Of a stretch of 64,000 nucleotides of DNA, positions 32,752 to 41,668 are shown piece after piece. Made by a program: the position numbers and the translations under genes. The stretch's first letter is position 1; each line of letters starts with the position of its first letter. Source of the stretch: an uncultured Vibrio sp. (GTDB lineage: Bacteria; Pseudomonadota; Gammaproteobacteria; Enterobacterales; Vibrionaceae); contig CANNGN010000001.1 of assembly GCA_947504195.1 (NCBI GenBank), positions 682,001 to 746,000 of the forward strand. The letters are read 5' to 3'. The notes below the pieces were generated by a model. The model was not told the origin of the DNA. It did not search any database and saw only the letters and a program-made list of their open reading frames with translations.

Positions 32752-35721
32752 TTACTCTCCCTCCCAAACTCTAATATTAACCAGACATGAGTTACACGCT
32801 GTGGAGTGTGATTTTTTGATAATTGGTCTGCTTGGTGTCAATGTGTTCATAGAGCCACCTTTATCTGGAGATTTTCCAGGTATACCAATTGGTTCATAAA
32901 GCGCTGACGATTCATATGAGTGAACGGTACCTGCAGGCACACGACCAGTAATATCCGCCGCACAAAGAACAGAACCACGATCATTGAATACTTCAACAAT
33001 CTGATGATGTTTGATACCACGAGCTTCAGCATCGGCACCATTAATACGGATAACCCAGTAGTAGTAACCATCGATTTCTACGCGGTGATCAACGATATCA
33101 TTGATATGTGAATCTTTACCGTCAGCCATTGTGTGGAAACTATAACGGCTGTGTGGTGTGATCATCTGTAGTGGGTATTTCTCATATAGCTCACCAGAAT
33201 GTGGACCTTCCCAAGATGGGATGTACTTAGTCATTACTGGACGCTCAGGATCATCAGGAGCAAAGCGTTTCAAGCTGTTACACACAAATTCAATCTTGCC
33301 ACTTTGGGTCTGCAACCCACTTCTGAATGAATCACTGTATTCTGCTGGTAATGGGTTCATTTCAGGCACATCTTTCTTTCTGCCTTCGTAATACCAATTC
33401 CAAGAAACTGGATCGCGATCTTCCTCTTTCGGTGGCGGAACGATGTAATATCCTTTCTTAAGGAATTTCGTCCAAGAAATTTTCTCAGGTAGATCGGTAC
33501 CGTTATACAGCCTTCTTACCCATTCAAGTTCAGACGAACCTTCAGAGAAGTACGCACCAACACCTAACTTAGTCGCAATCATACGGAAGATTTCGTAATC
33601 CGATTTCGACTCGCCCAGAGGTTCAATACACTTGTGTTGAAGCGTAATAACACGGTGGTTACATTGGTTATAGTTATGGTGGATATAACCGCCACTACTT
33701 GCGAACTCACCGATATCCCAACGTTCAAAGTTGGTACACGCTGGTAGGATAATATCCGCAAACTTCGCTTCACCTTCCAGCCAAATTGATTGGTTTACCA
33801 CAACTTCCAACTTGTCACTGCGATACATATTCGCGAAACGGTTGGTGTCATTCATGGTACCAAAGTGAGAGCCACCATATTTGTAGTACATCTTAATTTG
33901 CGAGTGACCAGGTGCTGGATATTTGAAATCACAGAACTGTCCCTCAATGTGCTTGGTATCCGTTAAGTAACCTTCTGCTTTACCTTCCATAACCGCTTCA
34001 GGGATACGTAAACGAGGCACTTTCTGTTTGACCGGGTTCATCGTCATAACTTGTGGCATACGTTGGTACATGTTTACACCAACACCTGTACCTTCAAAGT
34101 CACCAGATAAACCACCTTCTGAGTATCCAGGGAAGTAGAAGCGAGTATCAACTGGCGTACCTTGTTGTAGGTTACCCATGTTGACACCAGGCTTACCAAT
34201 TCCTTGCATCGCCATTAGACAAACCATTGAACGTGCCCACTCAGCACCGGTTGCACTGCGACATGCAGAACCAAAGCCTTGAACACCACCCGCTGCAAGA
34301 TACACTTTCTTATTACCCCATTTACGGGCTAATGCACGCACATCACGTGCTGGGATACCTGTCTCTTCTTCTTGCCATTCAGGTGTTTTTGGAATGCCGT
34401 CTTCGTTACCGATAACGTACTCTTTCCATTCTGCAAATCCTTCGGTCTTATCTTCAACGAAGTCTTTGTCGTATAACCCTTCTTGCATCCAAACGTAAGC
34501 AATTGCTAATGCCATTGCGTTACTTGTACCCGGGTTAGTACCAAACCATTTACCACCAAGCAATGCTGCTGTGTGGTTATAGAATGGGTCAATGTGAACA
34601 AATTCAATACCCAACTGCTTCGCCCATAGACGACGCTGTGTACCTTCCATCGCACCGTATACACCAGAAGTAGATTCTGGATCACTCGACCAGAACACGA
34701 TCATCTCTGCGTGTTTTAGTGCATCTTCAACGGTTGAATAGGTATCTGGTGAACCTAGACGAATCGAGTTTCCCCAGTGGTGCATTGCACCCCAGTAGAA
34801 GCCTTCCCAACTATCTGGGTTATGGGCAACATAAGAGGTACCAATGATGTTAAAGAAACGCATACGACAAGATAACCAATAACCCAAGTTACCCCATAAG
34901 TGGTGCGAACCCGTACCATTCATTATTGCGCCTGGACCATGTTCAGTTTTAACACGTCCAATTTCTTTCGCGACAAGATCCGTTGCTTCATCCCAACTAA
35001 TACGTTCATAGCCAGAAATACCACGGTTTTGTGGATTACGTTCACCATCTGGATCAAAATCGACACGCTTCATAGGGTAAAGAATTCGGTCTTTTGAGTA
35101 GATAGTAGATTTGATCGCTTGTGTATGTGGGCTAACGGTTACCTTTTTCGTTGGAGTAAACTCTCTACCGCGTGCTTTGATAGTCCATGGTTCTGGATCG
35201 TCATCAGCCAAATCGATCGGAGTTATACGAATAATTTTGTCGTCTTTAACATACACGAAGACTGGACCACCATTGGTATTGCTGACAAAACGCATCGTAC
35301 CGTCAGGCATTGGTGTACCATATTTAGCTTGATTGTCGACAATTGCACCTAGAATATCGGTGAACTGGACAATCAGTTTCTCATCACCAATGGCTTCAAC
35401 TTTGAACAGTTTCGCCATATCGATAACATCTTGATAGTCGCGCCATGGCACCATCATTTTCATTGCATCTGCTGCAGTGTTAAACATCATTACAACATCA
35501 GCATCAAGATCTTTACCTGATTTGGAAGACATTTTCCCATCAGTAATCTTAAAAATACGTCCTGTTTTTGAGGTACGAACACAGATACAAGCGGTAAGAT
35601 TTTCTTTAGCGACAAGCGCTTTGAATTTTCTATCCGTCTTACACAATAACTTTACTGCTTGGGCTAAACCGAGCAGAGTTACCTTCAATTGCTTCTCTGA
35701 AGCTATATTGGCCATTTTCAA
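32752..35721 (-). CDS. Molybdopterin large subunit, pyrogallol-phloroglucinol transhydroxylase-like, 989 aa
   Basis: This DMSO-reductase-family enzyme is proposed to convert pyrogallol to phloroglucinol. The residue pattern follows the Pelobacter acidigallici enzyme closely (NPDSWEGFYWGAMHHWG, AEMIVFWSSDPE, FADIILPACTNFERWDIGEF). Using remembered Pelobacter numbering (His144, Asp174, Mo-ligand Ser175, Tyr404), the matching residues here are His273, Asp303, Ser304 and Tyr533, a constant offset of 129. No N-terminal Fe-S motif or Tat signal is present. The extra roughly 129 residues form an added SCP2-like domain (residues about 10-125) absent from the Pelobacter protein. TTG 35721 has GGGAG 7 bases upstream; the ATG at 35715 is 13 bases away. 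A sigma-54 promoter lies just upstream. Other family members (tetrathionate or polysulfide reductases) fit less well. Confidence 0.88.
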   Translation of the reverse strand: MKMANIASEKQLKVTLLGLAQAVKLLCKTDRKFKALVAKENLTACICVRTSKTGRIFKITDGKMSSKSGKDLDADVVMMFNTAADAMKMMVPWRDYQDVIDMAKLFKVEAIGDEKLIVQFTDILGAIVDNQAKYGTPMPDGTMRFVSNTNGGPVFVYVKDDKIIRITPIDLADDDPEPWTIKARGREFTPTKKVTVSPHTQAIKSTIYSKDRILYPMKRVDFDPDGERNPQNRGISGYERISWDEATDLVAKEIGRVKTEHGPGAIMNGTGSHHLWGNLGYWLSCRMRFFNIIGTSYVAHNPDSWEGFYWGAMHHWGNSIRLGSPDTYSTVEDALKHAEMIVFWSSDPESTSGVYGAMEGTQRRLWAKQLGIEFVHIDPFYNHTAALLGGKWFGTNPGTSNAMALAIAYVWMQEGLYDKDFVEDKTEGFAEWKEYVIGNEDGIPKTPEWQEEETGIPARDVRALARKWGNKKVYLAAGGVQGFGSACRSATGAEWARSMVCLMAMQGIGKPGVNMGNLQQGTPVDTRFYFPGYSEGGLSGDFEGTGVGVNMYQRMPQVMTMNPVKQKVPRLRIPEAVMEGKAEGYLTDTKHIEGQFCDFKYPAPGHSQIKMYYKYGGSHFGTMNDTNRFANMYRSDKLEVVVNQSIWLEGEAKFADIILPACTNFERWDIGEFASSGGYIHHNYNQCNHRVITLQHKCIEPLGESKSDYEIFRMIATKLGVGAYFSEGSSELEWVRRLYNGTDLPEKISWTKFLKKGYYIVPPPKEEDRDPVSWNWYYEGRKKDVPEMNPLPAEYSDSFRSGLQTQSGKIEFVCNSLKRFAPDDPERPVMTKYIPSWEGPHSGELYEKYPLQMITPHSRYSFHTMADGKDSHINDIVDHRVEIDGYYYWVIRINGADAEARGIKHHQIVEVFNDRGSVLCAADITGRVPAGTVHSYESSALYEPIGIPGKSPDKGGSMNTLTPSRPIIKKSHSTACNSCLVNIRVWEGE

Positions 35722-35767
35722 AATTATGCTCCCAGTTACTACTCTTTATTTTTTCTGATCTATTAAG

Positions 35768-35784
35768 AGCAATAAACGAGCCAA
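35768..35784 (-). promoter_or_regulatory. Sigma-54 promoter of the transhydroxylase operon
   Basis: On the minus strand the sequence reads TTGGCTCGTTTATTGCT, one mismatch from the TGGCACG-N4-TTGCW consensus, with the GG and GC doublets exactly 10 bases apart. Transcription would start near 35757, giving a leader of about 36 bases before the TTG start. A sigma-54 activator gene lies divergently 200 bases away. Confidence 0.75.
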
Positions 35785-35846
35785 ACCTTTAAAAATTAAT
35801 TAGTTAGAAATCCATGATCAATGTCATACAGAATATTAAACTAATC

Positions 35847-35860
35847 ATGATCCACATCAA
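35847..35860. promoter_or_regulatory. FNR-like box in the divergent region
   Basis: ATGATCCACATCAA matches the FNR consensus TTGAT-N4-ATCAA at nine of ten fixed positions. It lies between the transhydroxylase promoter and the activator gene start and could make activator synthesis oxygen-responsive. Confidence 0.4.
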
Positions 35861-35908
35861 TTCAGAGCCTTTAGTCACTTTTTATATCCTATGATATTTC
35901 CTACTCTG

Positions 35909-35931
35909 TGATATATCACTATGATATATCA
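35909..35931. promoter_or_regulatory. Twin palindromes, candidate activator binding sites
   Basis: Two identical 10-base perfect palindromes, TGATATATCA, lie at 35909-35918 and 35922-35931 with centres 13 bases apart; a partial copy (ATGATATTTC) begins at 35891. They are about 130-160 bases upstream of the sigma-54 promoter and 60-80 bases before the activator gene. That is the normal place for an enhancer site of a sigma-54 activator, and also suits autoregulation. Confidence 0.5.
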
Positions 35932-35988
35932 TAACTAAACAGGTATAATTTCGGCTTCAAAACAGCACAGTATTTAGCATGGAAACGA

Positions 35989-37521
35989 ATGGATAATAAC
36001 CTATTTTATCGCCAGGCCGTTGAGGCATTAACTGGAAGTTTAAACATTGAAGAAAGCTTGAAAAATTGTATTAATTTCTTGCGTGATGTTATCCCTGCAG
36101 ATGTGTTGTCTGTCCATTTATGGGACGAGAATTTATGTTCCCTACGGATATTAGCCACAGCCGATAAACACCATGGGCACCTATGCAGTATTATCATTCC
36201 TGTCGAACAAGAAATGCGTCATATCACGCGCTGGGAATATGGTTTGGGTGTCAAAATCATCAATGACTTTGTCGATGATCCCATCAGTTCATTAGTCGAA
36301 GATCATATGGCGACTATCTACGGTGATGAGCACTACTCTCACTTGATTTCTCGAGTTAAAATTGGTGACGAGAGAATCTGTGACCTCGTTCTTTTAGCGA
36401 AAGGTAGAGGACAGTTTAAGCCAGAGCATGCACAACTGTTCTCGACTCTCGATTCCCCGTTCGGTATCGCGGTTTCTAACAGCTTAAAGCATATCGCGAT
36501 TAAAGATATGCACTCCAAGCTACTTGATGAACATGAACAACTGAAATCAAAATATAACCAGATTAATCATTACGACGTTATTGGTAGCAATAGTGGTTTA
36601 AAGCGTACTATTCAAAAGGTCGATGAAGTTTCTAATACTGATGCTCCTGTACTCATTCTTGGTGAAACGGGCGTAGGTAAAGATGTGATTGCCAATATGA
36701 TCCAACACAATTCATCTCGAAAATCCCAGCCTTATATCAGAGTGAATTGCGGAGCTATACCAGAATCGCTCGTTGACAGTGAGCTATTTGGTCATGAAAA
36801 AGGTGCATTTACCGGCGCTTCGGAACAAAAGATTGGCCGCTTTGAACGAGCGAACAAAGGAACAATATTTCTCGACGAAGTCGGTGAATTATCGAAAGCA
36901 GCTCAGGTTCGCCTACTTCGAGTACTGCAAAATGGTGAGATAGAGAGAGTCGGTGGAAAGAAAACACTTAAGCTTGATATTCGTGTTATTGCCGCAACAA
37001 ACCGCTCACTAGAAGATATGGTTGCGAGCAATGAGTTTCGTCCAGATTTATACTATCGTTTGTGCTTGTTCCCAATTAAGATCCCACCTCTGCGTGAACG
37101 CCTCGAAGATATTCCATTGTTTGCCAATTATTTTATCCAGCAATGCCGCAAGAAGTTTAATCTTCCGCCCTCAGAAGTTGCGATTGGTGAAATCGAAAAG
37201 TTGCAAAGTCATTCTTGGCCAGGAAATATTCGCGAACTCACCAATGTTATCGAACGCTCAGTGATTGCGGCACACGGTAGGCCAATAATTTTCAATCTAA
37301 ATCGACATTCAGACGTGGTTGACTTTACACCAGCGGTTAATATCAATCCAAATACCGCTATGTTAACTCTCGAAGAAATTAATCGTGAACATATAAAACG
37401 GGCGTTAGCAGTGGCAAATGGAAAGATACAAGGACCAGATGGCGCAGCACAATTGCTCAATATTAATCCACATACTTTACGCAGCCGAATTAAAAAATTA
37501 GGCATCTCATATAACGAATAA
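35989..37521 (+). CDS. Sigma-54-dependent activator with GAF domain, 510 aa
   Basis: Domains in order: GAF-type sensor (about 15-170), short linker, AAA+ ATPase (about 195-430) with Walker A GETGVGKD, sigma-54 contact loop GAFTGA, Walker B GTIFLDEVGE and the R-finger region FRPDLYYRL, and a Fis-type helix-turn-helix (GAAQLLNINPHTLRSRIKKLGI) at the C-terminus. The layout is that of NorR/FhlA-like proteins. It is divergent from the transhydroxylase operon, whose promoter has -24/-12 elements, so it is the obvious activator. The GAF domain may bind a phenolic effector or a gas or metal; the sequence does not tell. A mobB gene follows at 126 bases on the same strand. Confidence 0.92.
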   Translation: MDNNLFYRQAVEALTGSLNIEESLKNCINFLRDVIPADVLSVHLWDENLCSLRILATADKHHGHLCSIIIPVEQEMRHITRWEYGLGVKIINDFVDDPISSLVEDHMATIYGDEHYSHLISRVKIGDERICDLVLLAKGRGQFKPEHAQLFSTLDSPFGIAVSNSLKHIAIKDMHSKLLDEHEQLKSKYNQINHYDVIGSNSGLKRTIQKVDEVSNTDAPVLILGETGVGKDVIANMIQHNSSRKSQPYIRVNCGAIPESLVDSELFGHEKGAFTGASEQKIGRFERANKGTIFLDEVGELSKAAQVRLLRVLQNGEIERVGGKKTLKLDIRVIAATNRSLEDMVASNEFRPDLYYRLCLFPIKIPPLRERLEDIPLFANYFIQQCRKKFNLPPSEVAIGEIEKLQSHSWPGNIRELTNVIERSVIAAHGRPIIFNLNRHSDVVDFTPAVNINPNTAMLTLEEINREHIKRALAVANGKIQGPDGAAQLLNINPHTLRSRIKKLGISYNE

Positions 37522-37646
37522 TCCACACTTGCTTTATCAGTATTACTCGTTACTCTAGCGAGGCTAAATTATTCACATTGAGTAACCTTAGTTTTGCGTT
37601 ACTCAAGTTTCTCATCTCCTATTCTCAAGCAAAAAAGGATAGTTTC

Positions 37647-38147
37647 ATGAATCCGATCTCGATTGCTTTTACCGGCCCATCTGGCAGCGGTAAAACCACC
37701 ACAATATTACGCATCGCTGAACAACTGACCAAAGATTATCGCTTAGCCATTGTCAAACACGACCCAAGTGATAAGGCTCAGTTCGACAAAGAAGGTAAAG
37801 ATAGCTGGAAATTTAGTCAAACCGGCGCTGAAATTGTTGTGACATCGCCAACTCGAACAACCTATTTATCACAGCGACCTAGAGAAATTGAGAATATTAT
37901 CGAGATGTTAGCCGAGTTTGATATTTTGATTGTCGAAGGCTTGAAAACCTTGCCTTTACCGCGAATCGCGATCTTTAGAAATGAGATTGATATTAGTTAT
38001 TTTTCTTGCTCAGATGCTATTGCCATCGATGACACAATTAACATTGCCGATTATGACGTACCGCAGTCACTAAAGATATTAGATTTGAATAATACGCAAC
38101 AGCTAATTGATTGGTTATTAGAAAATGGGCAAGCTGTTGTTCGATAA
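37647..38147 (+). CDS. mobB: MobB, molybdopterin-guanine dinucleotide adapter, 166 aa
   Basis: This small P-loop GTPase/adapter works with MobA in making the bis-MGD form of the molybdenum cofactor. Landmarks: IAFTGPSGSGKTTTILRIAEQL, IVKHDP, SWKFSQTGAEIVVTSP and ILIVEGLKTLPLPRI. The ATG at 37647 has AAAGGA seven bases upstream; the frame is open 69 bases further but without a site. Placed next to a molybdoenzyme and its activator, it probably boosts cofactor supply for the transhydroxylase. Confidence 0.88.
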   Translation: MNPISIAFTGPSGSGKTTTILRIAEQLTKDYRLAIVKHDPSDKAQFDKEGKDSWKFSQTGAEIVVTSPTRTTYLSQRPREIENIIEMLAEFDILIVEGLKTLPLPRIAIFRNEIDISYFSCSDAIAIDDTINIADYDVPQSLKILDLNNTQQLIDWLLENGQAVVR

Positions 38148-38260
38148 AGGATTTGTTGTTTAAGACGTTATTTATTGATGCACGTTTAGTAAGAATAATC
38201 ATGCAGCCAGAGAGATTCTACATCGTCACTGGCTGTCAGGTTCAATGGGATGAAATAGGA

Positions 38261-38998
38261 CTAACCCGTCAGGCCTGTATAAAACAACTTCCCACCGGAA
38301 ATCAGCAAGAAAAAATAGCAAACTTGATAAACTCGCTCTTGGCTGATCACTTTAAGTAACATCGTCCCGATTTTAACGCCAATGGGAGCCAATGGAATCA
38401 AAACTAAAGACGTCATTAAGTTTTGATGATCAAAATTACCTAGGTAGGTGTAAGGAATCAGTTTAATCAAATTCATTAAACCGAAAAACACTGCCATCGT
38501 ACCGACCATCACCATTTTATCGAGCTTTTTCGGCAGCAAATACATACTTATTGGACCACCACCAGCATGAATCATGGCACTCGACAATCCAGATAATGCA
38601 CTCCAAAACTGTCCTGAGTATTTGTAAGTTTTAAATGTCGCCCCTTTTAGATAGTACTGTGCGCAAAACAACAGTGAGATAGTACCGACAACAAGTTCAA
38701 CAGCTTGATCGGAGACAAACCCCATAATAAATGATGCCACAATGATTCCCACAATCGCCGGCGGTATCATCATTTTGATTTCACTAAAATCACAATTTTT
38801 ATAGTGATAACGAATAGCAAATGCATCCATTACACATAGAATTGGCAACAACACAGAAGCAGCTTGCACTGGTGACGTCGTAAAGGCCATCAAAGGCACC
38901 GCAATAACGCCTAGTGCGCCACCAAACCCACCTTTACTGATTCCATAAATTAATACAGCCGGTATAGCAGTTAAATAGAAAAGATAATCTGTAATCAT
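38261..38998 (-). CDS. TauE/SafE (TSUP) family permease, 245 aa
   Basis: This is an inner-membrane protein with about eight hydrophobic helices. It starts with LTAIPAVLIYGISKGGFGGALGVIAVPLMAF, the typical N-terminal GxGGG-like TSUP repeat, and the second repeat (SGLSSAMIHAGGGPISMYLLP) follows mid-protein. Members export sulfite, sulfoacetate or other organic anions. Convergent with mobB. The start codon has no clear ribosome binding site. Its link to the aromatic cluster is only by position. Confidence 0.85.
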   Translation of the reverse strand: MITDYLFYLTAIPAVLIYGISKGGFGGALGVIAVPLMAFTTSPVQAASVLLPILCVMDAFAIRYHYKNCDFSEIKMMIPPAIVGIIVASFIMGFVSDQAVELVVGTISLLFCAQYYLKGATFKTYKYSGQFWSALSGLSSAMIHAGGGPISMYLLPKKLDKMVMVGTMAVFFGLMNLIKLIPYTYLGNFDHQNLMTSLVLIPLAPIGVKIGTMLLKVISQERVYQVCYFFLLISGGKLFYTGLTG

Positions 38999-39233
38999 AA
39001 TGAATATTCTTATATAAACTTACATTTACGTATATCAAGTCAATGCTTAAAACACGTTCGCCGCCAGAATCGAATACTGGGGAAGGATTGAGTACTGTGG
39101 CGCTAGATTAAATGACTTCAAGTTGGAATACTTATATATGCAACACATTATGATGTAAAAAATATTCGATCAGCAGAAATTAGTTTTTGATATATAGAAG
39201 ATTGCTGAACACCCTACTCTATGATCAGAGCAA

Positions 39234-40451
39234 TTAATCAAGGTTCTGGTTGTATCGACCACGCGTTAACACCATACGATCTCTCGCGGCCAGATTAATG
39301 AATACACCACAGATAGAAGCAACAACGGTGATCATTACCAACGAGGCTGTCCATGAGTCCGTAGCACCATGCAAATAACCAATAATTGATGGGCCTGTTG
39401 CCGCTAAACCATAGCCGATACTTTGCGACATGCCTGATAAAGCCGCAGCTTGAAGGGGTGTTTCTGTTCTTAAACCAATAAACGATATTCCGATGATAAA
39501 AGTAGAACAATTCGCTAGACCAAATACCCCAACCCATAGAATGGCAAACTGTGGTAACAATATCATCCCAACTGCTCCCAAAACACTTAAGATTGCGGTT
39601 AGTGAAACAAGTTGTCGTTGACTACGAACACGAGACAAAATCGGCACCAGTAATAGCCCAGGAACCATGGTTGAAAACTGAAGGAAGCCGTAGATATAGC
39701 CTGATGTTATTTCATCATAACCAAAGTCATGTAAAATCTTGGGTAACCAACCGGCAAAAGAGTAAAAGATAAAAGAGTTTAATCCTACACCTAGAGTAAG
39801 ATGCCAAGCGACAGGACATTTCAGCATTTTAAACATCAACCCGCTAGAATCTGACGTTGTTGTATCTGATGAAGAGGCACCACTCATCTTTTGCGGAATC
39901 CATATCATCAAGGCGATAATAGGAAAAAGTAGATTTAAAAACAGCGCTAATTGCCATCCCGTGAATCCATACAACTCTATCCCAGAAATCGGTACCATTA
40001 AACTCGAGCTTAATGTTGAACTTACGCCCATAGCGAAAATATAAAGTGACGTTATAACGGCAATTTTGGTCGGAAAATTAACCTTGACGACCACAGGAAG
40101 CAGTACGTTACCCACGGCGATTCCCGCACCAAGCATGACCGTTCCAAGGTATAAAAATGACTGAAAACCTAATGAGCGCAGTGTGATGCCAAGTCCAATC
40201 AAGACCAAGGCAATGGTAAGTGAAGGGTATAATCCGATACGACGAGAAAGAGACGCAGACATCGGAGAGAAAATAGCAAATGACAACAGCGGTAATGCCG
40301 TAAGAAACCCCGCCGCTGAAGAACTTAACGATAATCCTTCCATAATTTGACCAAGCACAGGCGCAACGGCAGTAAATGGAGCACGTAGGTTTAACGCGAC
40401 AAACAAGATACCTAAAAATGCTAAAATTCTTACTTTATTGCTATTTGACAT
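39234..40451 (-). CDS. MFS transporter of the CynX/NimT type, 405 aa
   Basis: This 12-helix major facilitator protein has the CynX/NimT pattern: LRAPFTAVAPVLGQIMEGLSLSSSAAGFLTALPLLSFAIFSPMSASLSRRIG at the start and YGFLQFSTMVPGLLLVPILSRVRSQ after the central loop. Family members move small anions such as cyanate or 2-nitroimidazole-like drugs. ATG 40451 is chosen because GGAA lies upstream and it removes 13 residues lacking a site. Nothing ties it firmly to either neighbouring pathway. Confidence 0.85.
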   Translation of the reverse strand: MSNSNKVRILAFLGILFVALNLRAPFTAVAPVLGQIMEGLSLSSSAAGFLTALPLLSFAIFSPMSASLSRRIGLYPSLTIALVLIGLGITLRSLGFQSFLYLGTVMLGAGIAVGNVLLPVVVKVNFPTKIAVITSLYIFAMGVSSTLSSSLMVPISGIELYGFTGWQLALFLNLLFPIIALMIWIPQKMSGASSSDTTTSDSSGLMFKMLKCPVAWHLTLGVGLNSFIFYSFAGWLPKILHDFGYDEITSGYIYGFLQFSTMVPGLLLVPILSRVRSQRQLVSLTAILSVLGAVGMILLPQFAILWVGVFGLANCSTFIIGISFIGLRTETPLQAAALSGMSQSIGYGLAATGPSIIGYLHGATDSWTASLVMITVVASICGVFINLAARDRMVLTRGRYNQNLD

Positions 40452-40526
40452 CGTTGTTTCCGTTATGGGTGGTCGAGTGAATCTGCACATTGTGATTAAA
40501 TTGCCGACACTCTAACACTGAAATAG

Positions 40527-40552
40527 AAAAACCCACATAAATGCGGGCTTTT
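40527..40552 (-). terminator. Terminator of the sugar ABC ATPase gene
   Basis: AAAACCCACAT and ATGCGGGCTTTT pair around a two-base loop, with two G-U pairs in the minus-strand RNA, ending in a T-run. It lies about 30 bases past the ATPase stop codon. Confidence 0.7.
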
Positions 40553-40582
40553 AACGTCAATTAATTTTAATTGATTTGATAT

Positions 40583-41668
40583 CTAGCGTTCGATAGCGAT
40601 GCCATTTTCATCGAATAGATAGACTTCAGAATCATTGCAACTCAAGGTTAAAGTTTCCATACTCTTAACTTCTTTGTCACCCGCTAGGTGAACTTTAAAC
40701 CCTTCAACTCCTGAAGATTGACCAAACATGTATGTGCTATTGCCTAAACGCTCTACCACATCACTTTGGAATGTAAGTTTGATTTGGGCTTCGTCGCCAA
40801 CCAATAGATGCTCTGGTCTAACTCCAAACGTCACTTTATCACCAACAGAGAATGATTTATTTGAACACGAGACAATGAACTCACTATTATCACCCGCACT
40901 TAAAGTAACGGAGTCTGACGTCAAAGATTTTACCGTCGTCGGTATAAAGTTCATTTTAGGCGACCCAATAAATCCCGCTACGAACAGGTTTGCTGGCTTG
41001 TGATACAGATCCAAAGGTGAACCAACCTGCTCTACTCTGCCATCCCTTAAAACAACAATTTTATCGGCGAGAGTCATCGCTTCAACTTGATCATGAGTCA
41101 CGTAGACCATAGTATTCTTTAATTTTTGATGCAATTTAGCGATCTGCAAGCGCATCTCGACACGGAGCTCTGCATCCAAATTCGAAAGAGGTTCATCAAA
41201 TAGAAAGACTTTAGGATCACGAACTATGGCACGTCCAATCGCTACCCGTTGACGCTGTCCACCGGACAACTCTTTCGGCTTACGCTTACGTAACTGGTCA
41301 AGTTGCAATGTTTTAGCGGCGGCATCAACCTTAGCCGCAATTTCATCAGCAGGGACGCCGTTCATTTTTAGACCGAAGCCCATATTTTCTTCAACCGTCA
41401 TATGCGGGTATAAGGCGTAAGATTGAAACACCATTGCCACGCCACGTTCAGCAGGGTCAACATCATTCACTAGCGTATTATCAATATTAATCTCGCCTTC
41501 AGTGATTTCCTCTAAACCAGCGATCAAACGTAACAAGGTTGATTTTCCGCAACCAGAGGGACCGACAAACACGACAAACTCACCATCATCTATTTGTAAA
41601 TCAATACCATGGATTGTCTGAACGCTATCAAAACGTTTAATGACTTTTTTTAACGTAATGTCTGCCAT
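40583..41668 (-). CDS. Sugar ABC transporter ATP-binding protein (UgpC/MsmK type), 361 aa
   Basis: This cytoplasmic ATPase powers sugar import. Walker A GPSGCGKST, Q-loop in MVFQSYALYPHMTV, signature LSGGQRQRVAIGRAIVRDP, Walker B VFLFDEPLSNLDAELR, H-loop VTHDQVEAMTL. A C-terminal TOBE-type regulatory domain (about 235-360) matches the MalK/UgpC subclass. It is divergent from the permease and binding-protein genes across a shared promoter region with a GalR-like operator. Confidence 0.92.
   Translation of the reverse strand: MADITLKKVIKRFDSVQTIHGIDLQIDDGEFVVFVGPSGCGKSTLLRLIAGLEEITEGEINIDNTLVNDVDPAERGVAMVFQSYALYPHMTVEENMGFGLKMNGVPADEIAAKVDAAAKTLQLDQLRKRKPKELSGGQRQRVAIGRAIVRDPKVFLFDEPLSNLDAELRVEMRLQIAKLHQKLKNTMVYVTHDQVEAMTLADKIVVLRDGRVEQVGSPLDLYHKPANLFVAGFIGSPKMNFIPTTVKSLTSDSVTLSAGDNSEFIVSCSNKSFSVGDKVTFGVRPEHLLVGDEAQIKLTFQSDVVERLGNSTYMFGQSSGVEGFKVHLAGDKEVKSMETLTLSCNDSEVYLFDENGIAIER

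Noticed and set aside
38111..38359. ORF on the plus strand after mobB
   Set aside because: It overlaps the end of mobB and the end of the TauE/SafE gene, and lacks a ribosome binding site or motif.
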